DNA from: JAZOTK01 sp045534775
GTDB taxonomy: Bacteria; Bacillota; Clostridia; RUG12999
Assembly (NCBI GenBank): GCA_045534775.1
Contig: JAZSKI010000007.1
Location: 1-20,075 of the forward strand
Length of the DNA stretch: 20,075 nucleotides
Direction: 5' to 3'
Made by a program: the position numbers and the translations under genes. Positions 1 through 8,240 of the stretch are shown piece by piece; positions within the stretch are counted from its first letter, which is position 1, and the number at the start of each line of letters is the position of its first letter. The notes below the pieces were generated by a model. That model had not been told where the DNA came from. It was given only the letters and a program-made list of their open reading frames with translations, and searched no databases.

Positions 1-384
1 GATTATAAAAAACTTCCAAATGAAGTTGGGGGAAAAGAAACCGCAAACCCTGAAACTGTCACACAAAAAGTGAAAGAACTTTTAAAATCTTATAATCAAA
101 GATGCGAGCATATTTTGGAAGAAATAATAGATTTCCATTATCGGTTTGAAGCATTGCACCCGTTTCAAGATGGCAACGGTCGTGTGGGCAGACTGATAAT
201 GTTTAAGGAATGTCTTAAAAATAATATTGTACCGTTTATAATTGATGATAGTCTTAAAATGTTCTATTACAGAGGTCTCTCCGAATGGAATAATGAAAAA
301 GGATATTTGATTGATACCTGCTTATCGGCACAGGATAAGTTTAAAAAATATTTGGAATATTTTAAGGTACCATATGTTGAGTAG
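1..384 (+). CDS. Fic-domain protein, C-terminal part (5' truncated by window)
   Basis: The reading frame is open from base 1 and ends at TAG 382-384, giving 127 visible residues; the N-terminus lies outside the window. Residues about 53-64 read HPFQDGNGRVGR, a full match to the Fic active-site motif HPFx(D/E)GNGRxxR, so the catalytic histidine and the phosphate-binding arginine are both present. Fic enzymes usually transfer AMP (sometimes other nucleotide moieties) from a nucleotide to a hydroxyl side chain of a target protein; some are toxins with a partner antitoxin, others are housekeeping regulators. About 63 residues follow the motif, normal for the family. Neither the inhibitory (S/T)xxxE(G/N) helix nor a partner gene can be judged because the upstream part is missing. 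The first internal ATG is not needed as a start. Family assignment is confident; target and role are unknown. Confidence 0.9.
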   Translation, partial: DYKKLPNEVGGKETANPETVTQKVKELLKSYNQRCEHILEEIIDFHYRFEALHPFQDGNGRVGRLIMFKECLKNNIVPFIIDDSLKMFYYRGLSEWNNEKGYLIDTCLSAQDKFKKYLEYFKVPYVE

Positions 385-428
385 CAATCAGACTAAATCG
401 TGTATTTTGCAAAGTATATGTTGAGTAG
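372..428 (+). repeat. 13-bp direct repeat at the fic stop codon
   Basis: The word ATATGTTGAGTAG occurs at 372-384, covering the last codons and stop of the Fic gene, and again at 416-428. The copies start 44 bases apart. This could be a target duplication or replication slippage scar at the edge of the hairpin array that follows. It is directly visible, but its origin is inference. Confidence 0.5.
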
Positions 429-475
429 TGGGATATTAAGAGAGTCTTAACTTCTCCGCCATGAAAACGGGATAG

Positions 476-640
476 AAATCTCATACGAGATTTATGATAT
501 ACCTTATAAGGTGCGATATGTGCTAACGCACGCGATATGTTGCCTTCGGCAACGAGATTTATATCATATCGCAACCGAATGAAATGAGGTTATATCGAAT
601 TTGCAAAGTAAATATATCGTACGAGTGCGAGCAAGTATAT
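476..640. repeat. GATAT/ATATC-spaced multi-hairpin array
   Basis: A non-coding stretch made almost entirely of short hairpins: AAATCTC/GAGATTT (476-493), the palindrome ACCTTATAAGGT (501-512), GTGC/GCAC (520-531), GTTGCC/GGCAAC (539-553), AACC/GGTT (573-591) and ATTTGC/GTAAAT (599-613, one G-T pair). Units on the left are separated by GATAT (496-500, 515-519, 534-538) and units on the right by ATATC (561-565, 566-570, 592-596, 614-618, 636-640), so the two halves are mirror images. GCGATATG at 513-520 and 532-539 can pair with CATATCGC at 565-572. CGAGATTTAT is repeated at 486-495 and 553-562. No protein is encoded. It resembles a repetitive extragenic or MITE-like element, or a structured RNA; which of these it is cannot be settled here. 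Confidence 0.6.
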
Positions 641-683
641 CGCTAAAAATGATGCTGACAGTAAAATCATATCGTTCTTACAC

Positions 684-720
684 CAAAAAGCAAGTCTTTT
701 TTAGAATGGCTTGCTTTTTG
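684..720 (+). terminator. hairpin at the end of the array, terminator-like
   Basis: An 11-bp perfect stem, CAAAAAGCAAG (684-694) with CTTGCTTTTTG (710-720), closes a 15-base loop and is followed by TTTGTCTT. The A-rich left arm and T-rich right arm are typical of an intrinsic terminator that could work in both directions. It would separate the Fic gene and hairpin array from the promoter at 838. Confidence 0.6.
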
Positions 721-837
721 TTTGTCTTATAATTTATGGCAAGTGTTCGTTTTGTTTTGCTTCCATCGTGCAGCAGGGGGTAATCAGGGATTTAATCCAA
801 AAAACACAAAATTTAAAACCGTGTACGATTTTTTTTA

Positions 838-866
838 TTGACTTTTACTACCGTGCAGTATATAAT
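838..866 (+). promoter_or_regulatory. Sigma-A-type promoter for the SLH beta-helix gene
   Basis: The -35 box TTGACT (838-843) and the -10 box TATAAT (861-866) are 17 bases apart, near the housekeeping consensus. A start near 873 gives a leader of about 60 bases before the ribosome binding site AAAGGAG (919-925) and ATG 933. A nearly identical promoter core lies at 7503-7531. Confidence 0.8.
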
Positions 867-932
867 TATTATAGTAGGCAAACTAATCACAACCTATGTT
901 GTGTAATTAAAATTCAGCAAAGGAGCGAAGAT

Positions 933-3900
933 ATGAAAATGAAAAATGTACTTATGTTGTTAATGGCGTTGATTTTGGGAATGTCAGTTGTGCCCGCGTA
1001 TGCACAAGGCGGGCAGACTGATATTTATCTGTCACCAAACGGTGATGACAGCGGAAACGGCAGTATTGATGCCCCCTTTAAGACCCTTGAAAGGGCTCAG
1101 GAGGAGGCAAGAAAATTAGCCGATACCGCAAGCGGGGATATTGTTATCAATTTGAAGGGCGGCGATTATTATCTTGAAAAGCCGTTTTTAATGGACGAAA
1201 GGGATTCGGGTAAAAACGGTAATAAAATAATATGGAAATCAGCCGAAGGTGAAAAGGCTGTTATTTCAGGTGGCCGCCGTGTAAGCGGCTGGACTCAGCA
1301 CAACGGAAATATCTGGAAGCTGAGCGTTCCCGAAGAATTTAAGGGCAGATACATAAGCAATCTGTATATTAACGATAAGGTTGCTACTATGGCAAGAATT
1401 GAAGAACAACATTTCCACGGTGTAATGTCAGACGGTGTAACCTCTGACGGCGAGGATACCTGGCAGGTGGAATTTGAGGCAGATGACCTTCCCTATAATG
1501 CTGATTATACAGACATTTTCCTTAAATGGAGATGGAACTGGAGATATTACATATACAAATCTCAGGAAGTGGAAAAAAACGATAAGGGCAACCTGGTTGT
1601 AAAGCTTGAAAAAGACCTGGCAAAGGAAATGGCAAAGGCTCATAATATGACCGAGGCTTATTTCACGGTGTCCAACGCTTATGACTTTATAGACCGTCCC
1701 GGAGAGTTTTACTACGACAAAGAGGCGGGTGAAATTTTCTATTATAAGCATAGTGAAGAGGATTTAACCACCGCCGAGACTATTTTACCTTATCTGGAAT
1801 ATTTATGGAGAATGGAAGGCAGTCTTTCAACTACGCCCATTGAAAACGTAGAAATCCGTGACCTTACCTTCTCACATTCTATGTGTCAGAGAAACTATAC
1901 TCACAATTCTTACATAAGACAGTCCTGCATCAGCGAATATGACAGTGCTTCTCCCGAATTTGCGGCAGAGGTTCCGTGGAGATACTTAAACCGCGGCGCC
2001 GTTGAGATGTTCAACGTTACAAATTCCGTAGTCGAGGGTAATGAATTTTGTTATCTGGATAATATAGGTATTGCACTTTATACAGGTGTTGAGGATGTTG
2101 CGGTACGGAAAAATGTTTTCTATGATATATCTGATGTTGCCATTGCCGTAGGTCACCAGCCTGAAGGTTTTGAAGTAGAAGAAGAAAAGGAAACAGGTAT
2201 GACAAAAATATCTGTTCGCAAACCTATCGTAACGGGTGAAGGCTATAAGCAAATAAATCTGGGAAACCGCTACAGTATTTCTCTGATAGAAATACCCATT
2301 GATAAAAATTCCCAATCACTCCTTGAGGTCTGGGGTTCAAATTCAGAGGATTTTAAAGATTATAAGGTTCTTGCAAAGCAGAGCAAAAGGGCAAGCGAGA
2401 TGGCAGAAGGCGGAGCAACCCAATATGATGCTTTAATAACTGATAAGAATAAATATCAATACCTGAGAGTAGTGGATAAGAGCGGCCCGATAACCTGCGG
2501 AAATTTTAAAGTATTCTCCGAGGATTTGGGTGGTGCCGAAAATGAAAAGCTCTGTGAAGACATAGAAATTTCTCAAAACTATATGACAAGGACCTCGAGA
2601 GAGTTCTGGTCTTCAACAGTAATTCACGTATTTGATGCAAGAAACGTAAGCATTACTCATAACGAAATTAACGGCTGTCCCTATACAGCCATAAGTCTCG
2701 GTTGGATGTGGAACGACAGATACGATTTGCCCGGTCATAAAATCAACTATAACAGAATTATCAACACCAACCAGCGATTGCACGATGGTGCGGGTATCTA
2801 TGTTTTAGGCTCACACTCCGAATCCGAAATGGTAGGCAACTACATTACAGGCTGTGTCAATGCTATGGGTGGTATATATCCTGATAACGGTTCAACTCAT
2901 TGGGTAATAAGCGAGAATATTGTTGAAAATGTTAACGTAAGCTTCCATCCGTGGTCAGCAGACCAGGACTCCCTGACTTTCAAAAACAACTATACTACAG
3001 CACCTTATTATGTAGTAGGTGCAACAAACACAACTATGGAAAATACCGAGTTGTTTGTTCGTAACAATATGCCTGCTCACATCAAGGAGAAAGCAGATTT
3101 GGCAGGTTTGGGAGATGCCTATGACGAGCTTCATAATAAGGTTCCTGAAGGCGATGTTCCTTCTTATATGGCTGTTTTGAAGAACGGTCAGCCTGATAAA
3201 AATACCTATACTCAGTATTTTATGAATAGCAGCGGGTTCTATCTCCAGGCTGCTGTTTCAGAAGCTGAGCACGAACTTAAGACAGCAAAAACATCTAATT
3301 TGATAAACGAAACCAATATAGATATATATAATGCTTTTGAAGATGAGCTCATAACAGCTAAAGAGGTTCTTAACTCTTCTGAATTTGACAGGGATTTATA
3401 TTATGATACTCTTAACAATCTTAAAGCTAAGACTGAAGAATTTTCTTTAAGCGGAATATTTAACAAGGAAAATTATAAGACTGCAACACAGTATTATGGA
3501 ATAGCTGTTGAAGGAGAAGAAGAGGAAGTTTCTGTAATAAGCGCCGATGCTCCCATAAATCTTGATTTGTTCATAGACGATTATGATAACCTTCGTATCG
3601 GTGACGGTTCAAATACCTTCCGTACACGCGATAAGCAAGAGATGTTTATCGGTCGTACCAACGGTACTGTATCTTATTATAAAACCAACAAATTCGGCGA
3701 TGTCATCTTTGAAGGTAAAGTGAAATTTGAACCCGGTGCGCCCAGCGACTGGCAAGGCTTTATTTTAAGGTCTCCCGATGCAAATTCAGGTCCTGCAAAT
3801 ATCAACTTTACGGGTTATATCATTGACTTTATAGAAAACACCATAGAGGTTCAGAAATTTAACGAAGGTGTCAGAAAAGTGTTCTATGGTAACATAGGCG

Positions 3901-4679
3901 TTGAACCCGAATATGCCCTTGAGCTGAGCTATGGTGATTGGGACAGAACCCAGCTGTCTGATATTAAAATCACAATCAAAAACGAAGACGACGGCGTACA
4001 TATCAGTATGGAAGCAAATGGTAAAGAATTATTCAGTATTGTTGATGATGATGAAAATGCCATAACCGAAGGCGGATATTTCGGTATAGTATCTCCTGCA
4101 GGTTCCGTAATAATCGAAAAATCCAAAGAAAACGTAACCGAATTCCTTGATTTAACCAACTTTGAATGGGCAAAAACAGCTATATATCAGCTCGCCTATG
4201 AAAACACCGTTAACGGGACTTCTAAAGGTATATTCTCCCCTGCTAAGGATATTACCCGCGCAGAATTCTCAAAGATTCTCGCAGGTCTTGCCGGATGCAG
4301 CGGCGATAAAACCGAGTTCTCTGATATGACCGCAGATAAATGGTATTATTCTTATGTGGCAGGTCTTGAGGAAATCGGAGCGTATAATAACATCTTCAGC
4401 GAAGCTTTTGATGGTGATACACCTATAAAACGTGAAGAAATGGCAGCTATGTGCTATAACGTACTGGTAGCTAAGGGATATGATACTGCTACCGCAGATG
4501 TGACAGAATTTGCCGATGCAGAGGATATTTCAGAGGCTTTAAGAGAAGCCGTAGGTAAATGTGCAAGCGTAGGTATTGTGAAGGGTATGGGCGAAAATAA
4601 ATTTATGCCTGCCAATACCGCAAGACGTGCAGAAGCGGCAACTCTGCTCTATAATGTGTTGTCATATATGTCAAAATAA
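933..4679 (+). CDS. Secreted SLH-anchored right-handed beta-helix protein (GH141/pectate-lyase-like)
   Basis: The product has 1248 residues. ATG 933 is chosen because AAAGGAG lies 7 bases upstream and a clear signal peptide follows (MKMK, a hydrophobic core, then a cut near AYA-Q at 24-25). The frame is open back to 711, but that part overlaps the promoter. Residues about 30-420 and 540-690 look like a right-handed parallel beta-helix with a DUF1565-like opening (IYLSPNGDDSGNGS) and recurrent NxI/NxF turns. Residues about 425-535 look like an inserted discoidin (F5/8 type C)-like beta-sandwich. Residues about 700-860 are helical, and 877-1065 look like a jelly-roll, laminin-G/DUF1080-like domain. 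Residues 1070-1248 hold three SLH repeats with TRAEF-, KREEM- and RRAEA-type motifs, which bind secondary cell-wall polymer. The overall plan fits a surface-displayed polysaccharide-acting enzyme; the GH141 likeness is a guess by architecture, and the substrate is unknown. Confidence 0.85.
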   Translation: MKMKNVLMLLMALILGMSVVPAYAQGGQTDIYLSPNGDDSGNGSIDAPFKTLERAQEEARKLADTASGDIVINLKGGDYYLEKPFLMDERDSGKNGNKIIWKSAEGEKAVISGGRRVSGWTQHNGNIWKLSVPEEFKGRYISNLYINDKVATMARIEEQHFHGVMSDGVTSDGEDTWQVEFEADDLPYNADYTDIFLKWRWNWRYYIYKSQEVEKNDKGNLVVKLEKDLAKEMAKAHNMTEAYFTVSNAYDFIDRPGEFYYDKEAGEIFYYKHSEEDLTTAETILPYLEYLWRMEGSLSTTPIENVEIRDLTFSHSMCQRNYTHNSYIRQSCISEYDSASPEFAAEVPWRYLNRGAVEMFNVTNSVVEGNEFCYLDNIGIALYTGVEDVAVRKNVFYDISDVAIAVGHQPEGFEVEEEKETGMTKISVRKPIVTGEGYKQINLGNRYSISLIEIPIDKNSQSLLEVWGSNSEDFKDYKVLAKQSKRASEMAEGGATQYDALITDKNKYQYLRVVDKSGPITCGNFKVFSEDLGGAENEKLCEDIEISQNYMTRTSREFWSSTVIHVFDARNVSITHNEINGCPYTAISLGWMWNDRYDLPGHKINYNRIINTNQRLHDGAGIYVLGSHSESEMVGNYITGCVNAMGGIYPDNGSTHWVISENIVENVNVSFHPWSADQDSLTFKNNYTTAPYYVVGATNTTMENTELFVRNNMPAHIKEKADLAGLGDAYDELHNKVPEGDVPSYMAVLKNGQPDKNTYTQYFMNSSGFYLQAAVSEAEHELKTAKTSNLINETNIDIYNAFEDELITAKEVLNSSEFDRDLYYDTLNNLKAKTEEFSLSGIFNKENYKTATQYYGIAVEGEEEEVSVISADAPINLDLFIDDYDNLRIGDGSNTFRTRDKQEMFIGRTNGTVSYYKTNKFGDVIFEGKVKFEPGAPSDWQGFILRSPDANSGPANINFTGYIIDFIENTIEVQKFNEGVRKVFYGNIGVEPEYALELSYGDWDRTQLSDIKITIKNEDDGVHISMEANGKELFSIVDDDENAITEGGYFGIVSPAGSVIIEKSKENVTEFLDLTNFEWAKTAIYQLAYENTVNGTSKGIFSPAKDITRAEFSKILAGLAGCSGDKTEFSDMTADKWYYSYVAGLEEIGAYNNIFSEAFDGDTPIKREEMAAMCYNVLVAKGYDTATADVTEFADAEDISEALREAVGKCASVGIVKGMGENKFMPANTARRAEAATLLYNVLSYMSK

Positions 4680-4697
4680 TTTAATAAGTGATGCTTT

Positions 4698-4727
4698 AAC
4701 GGGGTCGGGCTTTTGCCTGACCCCGTT
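4698..4727 (+). terminator. Strong GC-rich hairpin after the SLH gene
   Basis: AACGGGGTCGGGC (4698-4710) pairs with GCCTGACCCCGTT (4715-4727) across a TTTT loop: 13 pairs with one G-T. It lies 18 bases after the stop codon. The base run that follows (GCAAATG) has no T tract, so efficient intrinsic termination is likely but not certain. Confidence 0.6.
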
Positions 4728-4810
4728 GCAAATGTTACGCGTTGTTAAATAAAATGTCGTTTTTTCAAATATTAATTAATAATAAAACTGTAAATTTTTT
4801 CCAATTTATA

Positions 4811-4839
4811 TTGATTTTTTATGAAAAATGGTGTATAAT
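4811..4839 (+). promoter_or_regulatory. Sigma-A-type promoter of clpC
   Basis: The -35 box TTGATT (4811-4816) and -10 box TATAAT (4834-4839) are 17 bases apart, followed by a leader of about 37 bases and the ribosome binding site AAAGGAAG (4866-4873). I see no CtsR heptad repeat (GGTCAAA) and no CIRCE element here, so classical heat-shock repression is not evident. Confidence 0.75.
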
Positions 4840-4882
4840 AAAAATAATGTATATGATTTTACGGGAAAGGAAGTACAGATAG

Positions 4883-7330
4883 ATGGATATAAACGGTTTC
4901 AAGCTGACACAAAAAGCTCAGCTTGCCATACGATATGCCCAGGAAAGCTCTGCTGAATTCGGGGGGATTGTCGGCAGTGAGCATCTGCTTATAGGTTTAA
5001 TCCGCGAAGGAAGCGGGGTTGCCGCTAAATATTTGATTACCAGAGGTGTTACTCTAACCGCCGTTCAGGGGCTTCTCTCTAAGTTTTACGGTGAAAGCTG
5101 CGGCGGCGGGAAGCTACGGATTGAATTCACCCCACGTAGTAAAAATATTCTTGAACTCAGCGTAGTTGAGGCTCAAAAATTAAATAATAATTATATCGGC
5201 ACAGAGCATCTTTTACTTGCCATACTCACAGAAGGCGAAGGTGTAGCCATACGAATTTTAAATAATCTTGATATTAATATCAGCGAATTATATGGGGCGA
5301 TAGAAAAAGCCCTTTCCTCCGAAAATCCTTTTACGGCTCCTCAAAAATCGCGGGAAGCTGTCAAAAAAACTCCCGTACTTGACGGGTTTGGCAGAGATTT
5401 AACCGCTTTTGCCTCTTCAGGAAAGCTGGACCCTGTTATCGGCAGAGAGGCTGAAATCGAAAGGGTTATACAGATTTTAAGCCGCCGCAGTAAAAATAAT
5501 CCCTGTTTAATCGGTGAACCCGGCGTAGGAAAAACCGCTATAGTGGAAGGGTTGGCTCAGCATATCATAAACGGAAATGTTCCTGAAACCCTGAAAAATA
5601 AACGTATATTCACTTTAGATATTTCTTCTATGGTGGCAGGTGCAAAATACCGCGGCGAGTTCGAGGAAAGGCTCAAAAAAGCTATGGACGAGGTCATAAA
5701 AAGCGGTAATATAATTCTGTTCGTTGATGAGGTTCATACTTTAATAGGTGCCGGTGCGGCAGAAGGCGCCATTGATGCCGCTAATATTTTAAAACCCGTT
5801 TTAGCGCGTGGTCATCTGCAGCTTATAGGAGCAACCACAATCAGCGAATACAGAAAATATATCGAAAAGGATGCGGCTCTTGAAAGACGGTTTCAGCCCG
5901 TTAACATCGGAGAGCCGTCAGAAACCGATGCCATTGAAATCTTAAAGGGTATACGGGACAAGTATGAGGCTCACCATAAGGTTACCATAACCGATGCCGC
6001 TATAATATCTGCCGTAAGGCTTTCGATGCGGTATATCCCTGACCGTTTTTTGCCCGATAAGGCTATTGATTTAATAGACGAAGCGGCATCTACCGTAAGG
6101 GTTAAGACTCTGACTACTCCGGCAGAATTAAAAGAGCTTGAGATGAAAATCAATAGTACAATTAAAGAAAAAGAAGCGGCGATAATGGCACAGGAATACG
6201 AACGCGCCGCAAGACTTCGCGACGAAGAACAGCAGTTAAAAAAGCTTTTGGAGGAAAATACTCAGAAATGGAAAAATGAAAACGAAAAGAACCGACTGGT
6301 AATCAGCGAAGAGACCATTGCTGAAAAAATTTCCGAATGGACTGATGTTCCCGTATGTAAGTTAACCGAAACCGATGCCGAACGTCTCAAAAGCCTCGAA
6401 AGTATCTTACACAGACGTATTATCGGTCAGGATGAGGCTATAAGTGCGGTTTCCCGTGCAATTCGCCGCAGCCGTGTAGGGTTGGGCGACCCTAACCGTC
6501 CTATAGGCAGTTTCATTTTTTCAGGTCCTACCGGTGTAGGTAAAACCGAGCTGTCAAAAGCCCTCGCCGAAGCCATGTTTGGTTCTGAGGATGCGTTGAT
6601 ACGAGTTGATATGTCGGAATATATGGAAAAACATTCTGTTTCACGTATGGTAGGCTCTCCTCCCGGATATGTGGGCTTTGATGAAGGCGGTCAGCTTACG
6701 GAAAAGGTTAAACGCCGCCCTTACAGCGTAGTTTTGTTTGATGAAATCGAAAAAGCACATCCAGATGTGTTCAATATGCTGTTGCAGATTATGGACGAGG
6801 GTATGCTGACCGATGCACAGGGAAGAAAAATTGATTTTAAAAATACGATTATAATTATGACCTCTAATATTGGTGCAAGACTTATAACCGAAAGCCACAC
6901 CTTCGGCTTTGGTACAGGCAATGATGACGAAGCTTCAAAATATGAGCATATACGCGGCAACGTTACCGGTGAGCTGAAAAAAGCCTTCAAACCCGAATTT
7001 TTAAACCGTGTAGATGACACTATTGTTTTTCATCCTCTCAGTGCTGATGAAATCAAACACATTGCACAGGTTATGCTGGACGAAATCACCTCGCGCCTTA
7101 AGACAAACGGAATATACGCCCGTTTTACCGATGCTGTAACCGCTTATATTGCGAAGGAAGGCTTTGACCCTCTTTACGGTGCAAGACCTCTTCGCCGTGC
7201 AATTCAGTCTAAGGTAGAGGATGTTCTCGCTGAGGAAATTTTAGATTACAGCATCTCCCACGGCGATGAACTGACCGTTGACTGCAGGGATGGTAAAATC
7301 GTCATTCAAAAACAATCAATTTTAAATTGA
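4883..7330 (+). CDS. clpC: ClpC-type AAA+ chaperone/unfoldase
   Basis: The product has 815 residues, the usual ClpC length. Order of parts: two Clp N-terminal repeats (about 1-75 and 80-147); AAA-1 with Walker A GEPGVGKT (211-218), Walker B FVDE (280-283) and arginine-finger region ERRF (334-337); a short middle domain with a UVR-like motif (about 438-454), which in ClpC binds adaptors such as MecA or McsB; AAA-2 with Walker A GPTGVGKT (548-555), Walker B LFDE (618-621) and the pore motif GYVG (595-598); and the D2-small C-terminal domain. The short middle domain separates it from ClpB. ClpC hexamers unfold proteins and feed ClpP; the ClpP-docking loop was not checked. It is a single-gene unit with its own promoter; the ctsR, mcsA and mcsB genes that often precede it are absent. 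ATG 4883 follows AAAGGAAG by 9 bases. Confidence 0.95.
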   Translation: MDINGFKLTQKAQLAIRYAQESSAEFGGIVGSEHLLIGLIREGSGVAAKYLITRGVTLTAVQGLLSKFYGESCGGGKLRIEFTPRSKNILELSVVEAQKLNNNYIGTEHLLLAILTEGEGVAIRILNNLDINISELYGAIEKALSSENPFTAPQKSREAVKKTPVLDGFGRDLTAFASSGKLDPVIGREAEIERVIQILSRRSKNNPCLIGEPGVGKTAIVEGLAQHIINGNVPETLKNKRIFTLDISSMVAGAKYRGEFEERLKKAMDEVIKSGNIILFVDEVHTLIGAGAAEGAIDAANILKPVLARGHLQLIGATTISEYRKYIEKDAALERRFQPVNIGEPSETDAIEILKGIRDKYEAHHKVTITDAAIISAVRLSMRYIPDRFLPDKAIDLIDEAASTVRVKTLTTPAELKELEMKINSTIKEKEAAIMAQEYERAARLRDEEQQLKKLLEENTQKWKNENEKNRLVISEETIAEKISEWTDVPVCKLTETDAERLKSLESILHRRIIGQDEAISAVSRAIRRSRVGLGDPNRPIGSFIFSGPTGVGKTELSKALAEAMFGSEDALIRVDMSEYMEKHSVSRMVGSPPGYVGFDEGGQLTEKVKRRPYSVVLFDEIEKAHPDVFNMLLQIMDEGMLTDAQGRKIDFKNTIIIMTSNIGARLITESHTFGFGTGNDDEASKYEHIRGNVTGELKKAFKPEFLNRVDDTIVFHPLSADEIKHIAQVMLDEITSRLKTNGIYARFTDAVTAYIAKEGFDPLYGARPLRRAIQSKVEDVLAEEILDYSISHGDELTVDCRDGKIVIQKQSILN

Positions 7331-7414
7331 GTTTTAAAAATCAAGGCTGTCTCGCCCTCTGATGTGCCCCTGTCAAGTAGACAAATGAAATAACAAAAAA
7401 TATTAAGCTGAGTG

Positions 7415-7493
7415 AATTCCACCCTGCTGCACAGCAGGGTGGAATTTTCCGCTCCACCGCAGCGACGTGATATTCCATCGGAGTCATATATCA
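7415..7493. repeat. Palindromic repeat cluster between clpC and yunB
   Basis: A perfect 15-bp inverted repeat with a 2-base loop, AATTCCACCCTGCTG (7415-7429) and CAGCAGGGTGGAATT (7432-7446), is followed by a GC-rich linker and TGATAT (7468-7473) paired with ATATCA (7488-7493) around an inner TCC/GGA. The GATAT/ATATC words recall the array at 476-640. Between convergent genes it could also act as a terminator, but no T tract directly follows the long stem. Confidence 0.55.
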
Positions 7494-7502
7494 TTTTTTA
7501 TA

Positions 7503-7531
7503 TTGACTTTTATACAACTTTGTTATATAAT
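7503..7531 (+). promoter_or_regulatory. Orphan sigma-A-type promoter pointing into yunB antisense
   Basis: TTGACT (7503-7508), 17 bases, then TATAAT (7526-7531). The flanks attgactttta and tatataatta are the same as in the promoter at 838-866, with the same spacing, while the spacer bases differ. No plus-strand gene begins downstream: yunB ends at 7555 on the other strand. It may be a promoter left by a lost gene, part of a repeat, or the start of an antisense RNA. Confidence 0.55.
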
Positions 7532-7554
7532 TACTATATAACAACAGTTTTAAA

Positions 7555-8175
7555 TTATTTGGCTGTATACCATACGGGGACGTCGCCCAGCAGGATAATT
7601 TGTGCTACGGGTATGGTATGCTCGACTGCGGCGGTGCTTCGCAGGGGGCTTATTCTTACTCTGACATCGGCTTTTATTTTCAGGTTGACGGTAAATTTTG
7701 TCTGGTTTATCCCTGCTGACTCGAAGGAATCCTCGAACTGAACGAAAATCCCTGATATGGGCGATATGGACGCGCCTATACGAAAGCCGCCTTCTGTTAC
7801 GGCTTTGAAGCCTAAGATGTTTGCAGGGGAAATTTTAACGGAGATTTCGGGGTTTTGCCGCATAGCTTCGCTTATTCTGACGGAGATTTCCGATTGCAGG
7901 CGGCTTATTTTGCCTATATCCGTATTAACGGCAAAAATACTGCCTTCGGCATTTTTATCCTTTACCAGCATATCATTATACATATCCCCTGCCTGAGATA
8001 TGTATTCATTGACAACGCTGTTGATTATTTCAAGAGCTCTGCGGTTTGCCTGGATTTGTGCTAAATTAAGTATAATATCAGCGGTTTTTACGCATAAAAT
8101 AACCGATAATATTATAAAAACCGATATAATAAAATATATACGTGTGCGTTTTTTGACGGACTGATACATTCGCAA
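7555..8175 (-). CDS. yunB: YunB-like sporulation protein
   Basis: The product has 206 residues, shorter than the roughly 250 of Bacillus YunB. A basic N-terminus and one membrane segment (about 14-34) are followed by an extracytoplasmic domain with the family features: early asparagine/arginine helix (ANRRALEIINSVVNEYI), the segment PISGIF near 139-144, and a C-terminal part VRISPLRSTAAVEHTIPVAQ. YunB is needed for normal Bacillus sporulation and is expressed in the mother cell; its biochemical activity is unknown. The start is read as TTG 8175 because GGAGG (minus strand, 8187-8183) sits 7 bases before it. ATG 8169, two codons in, would be 13 bases from the same site. It diverges from mgtC with only 65 bases between starts and converges on clpC. 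Confidence 0.8.
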   Translation of the reverse strand: MRMYQSVKKRTRIYFIISVFIILSVILCVKTADIILNLAQIQANRRALEIINSVVNEYISQAGDMYNDMLVKDKNAEGSIFAVNTDIGKISRLQSEISVRISEAMRQNPEISVKISPANILGFKAVTEGGFRIGASISPISGIFVQFEDSFESAGINQTKFTVNLKIKADVRVRISPLRSTAAVEHTIPVAQIILLGDVPVWYTAK

Positions 8176-8240
8176 ATTAATCCCTCCCCTTTTATTATAT
8201 TCGGGAAACGGGAATTTGTTTAAACTGAAAGGAGATTTTT

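Noticed and set aside
501..640. CRISPR array
   Set aside because: Only 5-base words recur; there is no repeat of 24 bases or more with regular unique spacers, and no cas gene is nearby.
711..932. N-terminal extension of the SLH protein by 74 residues
   Set aside because: It would overlap the right arm of the hairpin and the promoter at 838-866, has no ribosome binding site, and would put the clear signal peptide inside the protein.
7370..7390. Insertion sequence end near CTGTCAAGTAGACAA
   Set aside because: The word recalls some IS ends, but there is no transposase, no matching inverted end and no target duplication visible, so it is not reported as an element.
7757..8064. Plus-strand frames opposite yunB that the orphan promoter might serve
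   Set aside because: They have no ribosome binding sites and mirror the yunB codons; yunB itself has a clear family pattern.
8201..8240. Magnesium-responsive leader upstream of mgtC
   Set aside because: The space to yunB is 65 bases in total, too short for a known magnesium riboswitch, and no hairpin set is visible.
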